Of a stretch of DNA of 6,491 nucleotides, positions 5,361-6,491 are shown piece after piece (position 1 is the first letter of the stretch; each line of letters begins with the position of its first letter). The translations under genes and the position numbers were made by a program. This stretch comes from CAYUFF01 sp964444075 (lineage in GTDB: Archaea > Aenigmatarchaeota > Aenigmatarchaeia > CG10238-14 > SCSR01): NCBI GenBank assembly GCA_964444075.1, contig CAYUFF010000041.1, positions 1-6,491 of the forward strand. The letters are read 5' to 3'. The notes under the pieces are model-generated. The model ran no database searches. It had not been told where the DNA came from and saw nothing but the letters and a program-made list of their open reading frames with translations.

Positions 5361-5385
5361 CCCTTAGACCAATTTTTTTGCATGC

Positions 5386-5476
5386 GGGGCCGTCGTCTAG
5401 CCAGGTCTAGGACGCAGGCTTGGGGTCGGGGAGAGACGGAATGCCTGTAACCCGAGTTCAAATCTCGGCGGCCCCA
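5386..5476 (+). tRNA. tRNA-Pro(GGG) containing a predicted 16-nt intron
   Basis: All arms fold. The acceptor is GGGGCCG/CGGCCCC with discriminator A5476. The D stem is GTCT/GGAC around an 11-base loop, the anticodon stem is CAGGC (5415-5419)/GCCTG (5443-5447), the variable region has four bases, and the T stem is CCGAG/CTCGG around TTCAAAT. Twenty-three bases lie between the anticodon stem strands. Removing 16 after position 37 leaves the loop TTGGGGT with anticodon GGG (5422-5424). The spliced product is exactly 75 nt with every canonical element. G1-C72, A73 and G35-G36 agree with proline identity. CCA is not encoded. The gene is convergent with the Cys-rich protein gene, ending 13 bases before its stop codon. 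Confidence 0.93.
5426..5441 (+). other. Predicted tRNA-Pro intron (16 nt, at position 37/38)
   Basis: TCGGGGAGAGACGGAA sits at the canonical archaeal position between bases 37 and 38. A shift of one base is equally possible because T5426 and T5442 are identical. The exon-intron helix required for a canonical bulge-helix-bulge is weak: pairing TTGG (5420-5423) with ACGG (5436-5439) gives two G-U pairs, one G-C pair and one mismatch. An alternative fold pairs GTC (5425-5427) with GAC (5435-5437) inside a symmetrical internal loop. It would need a splicing endonuclease tolerant of relaxed motifs. Confidence 0.75.
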
Positions 5477-5489
5477 TCTTAAAACTTTA

Positions 5490-6308
5490 CTAACCGTTCT
5501 CAAGAAGGCAACCGACTACCTCCAAAAACTTCTCGAGGCCTATTTTTTCGACGGTACCCTCGTCACGATAACCGCAGATTACGTACTTACCCTTCAGCCT
5601 GAACACATATCCCTCGTAGTACACCTGCTTCACCCGAGAATCTTCTCTAAGGGTTACGAAATAGTGCTCGTGGATAACTTTCTCAAAACCTTTCCTGACG
5701 ATTTCGCTCTGAATGTATGGGTACTTTTCTTTTTTGGCCGCTTCCAGCCTCTCGGCAAACTCTTCGAGAGTAAGCGCTTCCACGCTTGGAGAGCATTCTA
5801 AGATTCCGAAGTACATGGTCTCGACGGCTGGTCCTGCGATAGTGTGAGGATAAACGTAAGTGGCAAAGATCTTTACCTTACAGCCTAGGTAGTAACTCTG
5901 CTCCCTATCAACGAGTTCGACGGTGGGAAGTTTTTCTTTGACCAAACCCTTCAAAATTCTTTCCAAGCTTTCGTTAGTAGTTTCGCGAGAGGGTGAAGGT
6001 ATCTTCCTCTCTACGCACTTCTCTCCGTCGAAGCACATTTCCTCCCCGCACTCACAAACCATTATTTTGCGAGCTTCTCCGGAGGGTTCGCACGAACAAA
6101 AACCTTCCAAGCACGTATTCGGAAAATCTTCGACCCCTGGGCAATGACAAAGCGTGTATGCAACTCTCCCTCCCGATTCTATGCATGCTCTTTCCTTTTC
6201 TATGAGTTCGAGCCGCGGGGTGAGGAGGTGCATCGCTAATATACACGCGACGAAGATACCGAGGATAATCAGTAGAAGGGTTTCTCTCCCCTTACTTGAA
6301 CCGAGCAT
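5490..6308 (-). CDS. Membrane-anchored Cys-rich extracytoplasmic protein, 272 aa
   Basis: I do not recognise a specific function. Residues 10-30 are a single hydrophobic segment after a short basic N-terminus (MLGSSKGRE), so the rest is probably outside the cell, anchored by that helix. Residues 42-98 hold ten Cys: C42, C54, C56, C66, C71, C73, C85, C87, C92 and C98. The pattern is SGGRV...LCHCPGVEDFPNTC, EGFCSC, VCECGEEMCFDGEKC, which I recall as a recurring Cys-rich module in archaeal secreted proteins (from memory, not searched). It may be disulfide-bonded or metal-binding. A Ser/Pro/Thr linker (104-113) leads to a C-terminal domain of about 155 residues with predicted mixed alpha/beta structure and four more Cys (143, 172, 245, 267). 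An upstream TATA-like box at 6330-6338 fits a leaderless start at ATG 6308. The frame is intact, and the gene is divergent from the right-edge gene. Confidence 0.82.
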   Translation of the reverse strand: MLGSSKGRETLLLIILGIFVACILAMHLLTPRLELIEKERACIESGGRVAYTLCHCPGVEDFPNTCLEGFCSCEPSGEARKIMVCECGEEMCFDGEKCVERKIPSPSRETTNESLERILKGLVKEKLPTVELVDREQSYYLGCKVKIFATYVYPHTIAGPAVETMYFGILECSPSVEALTLEEFAERLEAAKKEKYPYIQSEIVRKGFEKVIHEHYFVTLREDSRVKQVYYEGYVFRLKGKYVICGYRDEGTVEKIGLEKFLEVVGCLLENG

Positions 6309-6309
6309 A

Positions 6310-6323
6310 ACTTTATTTAAACC
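6310..6323 (+). promoter_or_regulatory. TATA box for the right-edge gene
   Basis: ACTTTATTTAAACC is centred about 25 bases before ATG 6341, so the transcript is probably leaderless; there is no Shine-Dalgarno site. The box is flanked by a five-base inverted repeat, CCGAG (6301-6305) and CTCGG (6323-6327), which might be an operator arm pair but is short enough to be chance. Confidence 0.55.
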
Positions 6324-6329
6324 TCGGCC

Positions 6330-6338
6330 AAAAATATT
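6330..6338 (-). promoter_or_regulatory. TATA-like box for the Cys-rich membrane protein gene
   Basis: AATATTTTT on the minus strand is centred about 26 bases before ATG 6308, predicting a leaderless mRNA. It lies next to the divergent TATA box at 6310-6323, so the two genes share a 32-base intergenic promoter region. Confidence 0.45.
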
Positions 6339-6340
6339 CT

Positions 6341-6491
6341 ATGGGAAAAGTTCAGTTCTGTAAGCTTGTGAGGGACTTTACGTCCTTCGCCAGGAAGAAC
6401 GTAGCTTTGGTCTTGGTAGTTTTGGTCGTCGTCGGTCTCGTGGGGGTGCTTTTCTTCGGTGGTTTCTTTACTTACACACAAACTTATAGGA
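6341..6491 (+). CDS. N-terminus of a membrane-anchored or secreted protein, partial
   Basis: ATG 6341 opens a frame of 50 codons to the right edge. After a short basic leader (MGKVQFCKLVRDFTSFARKN) comes a strongly hydrophobic helix, VALVLVVLVVVGLVGVLFFG (21-40), and then a polar FTYTQTYR. This is a type II signal anchor, or a signal peptide without an obvious cleavage site in the visible part. A TATA box 25 bases upstream and the absence of a Shine-Dalgarno site indicate a leaderless start. The function cannot be judged from this fragment. Confidence 0.72.
   Translation, partial: MGKVQFCKLVRDFTSFARKNVALVLVVLVVVGLVGVLFFGGFFTYTQTYR

Noticed and set aside
5282..5503. Minus-strand 73-codon ORF across the tRNA
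   Set aside because: It is antisense to the tRNA-Pro gene and contains the usual spurious peptide (RRDLNSGY) produced by reading a tRNA backwards. It also overlaps the MoxR promoter.
6154..6363. Plus-strand ORFs at 5923-6363 opposite the Cys-rich gene
   Set aside because: They are antisense to an intact gene with a membrane anchor and ordered Cys pattern. The last one also runs through the divergent promoter and out of frame with the ATG 6341 gene.

Overview
The window looks like a piece of a thermophilic archaeal chromosome. The evidence is an archaeal-type RtcB tRNA ligase that closely resembles Pyrococcus RtcB as I remember it, a proline tRNA with an intron next to the anticodon, TATA-box promoters about 25 bases upstream of leaderless or nearly leaderless starts, AGGAGGTGA-type Shine-Dalgarno sites, proteins rich in Lys, Glu and Arg, and Arg codons dominated by AGA/AGG. 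I cannot name the lineage from sequence alone.

Layout from left to right. (1) 1-770, minus: N-terminal two thirds or so of a TrkH/KtrB potassium transporter, running off the left edge. (2) 850-2301, plus: intact rtcB, divergent from trkH and sharing a short A/T-rich promoter with it. (3) 2304-2869, minus: a decayed HEPN/MNT (nuclease-like/nucleotidyltransferase) toxin-antitoxin pair. Both genes are broken by single-base shifts at short homopolymers, and the HEPN gene has lost its N-terminus. (4) 2882-3289, minus: an unrecognised charged 135-aa protein. (5) 3421-5277, minus: an operon of a MoxR-type AAA+ ATPase followed by a leucine-rich-repeat protein. The ATPase is spread over several frames. 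Three one-base homopolymer corrections join everything from ATG 5277 to the stop at 3939 into one frame of 445 residues. (6) 5386-5476, plus: tRNA-Pro(GGG) with a predicted 16-nt intron. (7) 5490-6308, minus: a membrane-anchored Cys-rich protein. (8) 6341 to the right edge, plus: the start of another membrane-anchored protein, divergent from (7).

How it fits together. Genes 1, 2, 6 and probably 7 and 8 look like ordinary chromosomal genes. RtcB would be the enzyme that joins the exons of intron-bearing tRNAs such as the one at 5386-5476. The stretch 2304-5277, all on the minus strand and lying between rtcB and the tRNA, looks like an accessory island: a relic HEPN/MNT module, an orphan protein, and a MoxR ATPase paired with a leucine-rich-repeat protein rather than with the usual von Willebrand A partner. 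The frame disruptions are confined to this island, while the flanking genes are intact. That suggests recent inactivation, although local sequencing error at homopolymers cannot be excluded from the sequence alone.
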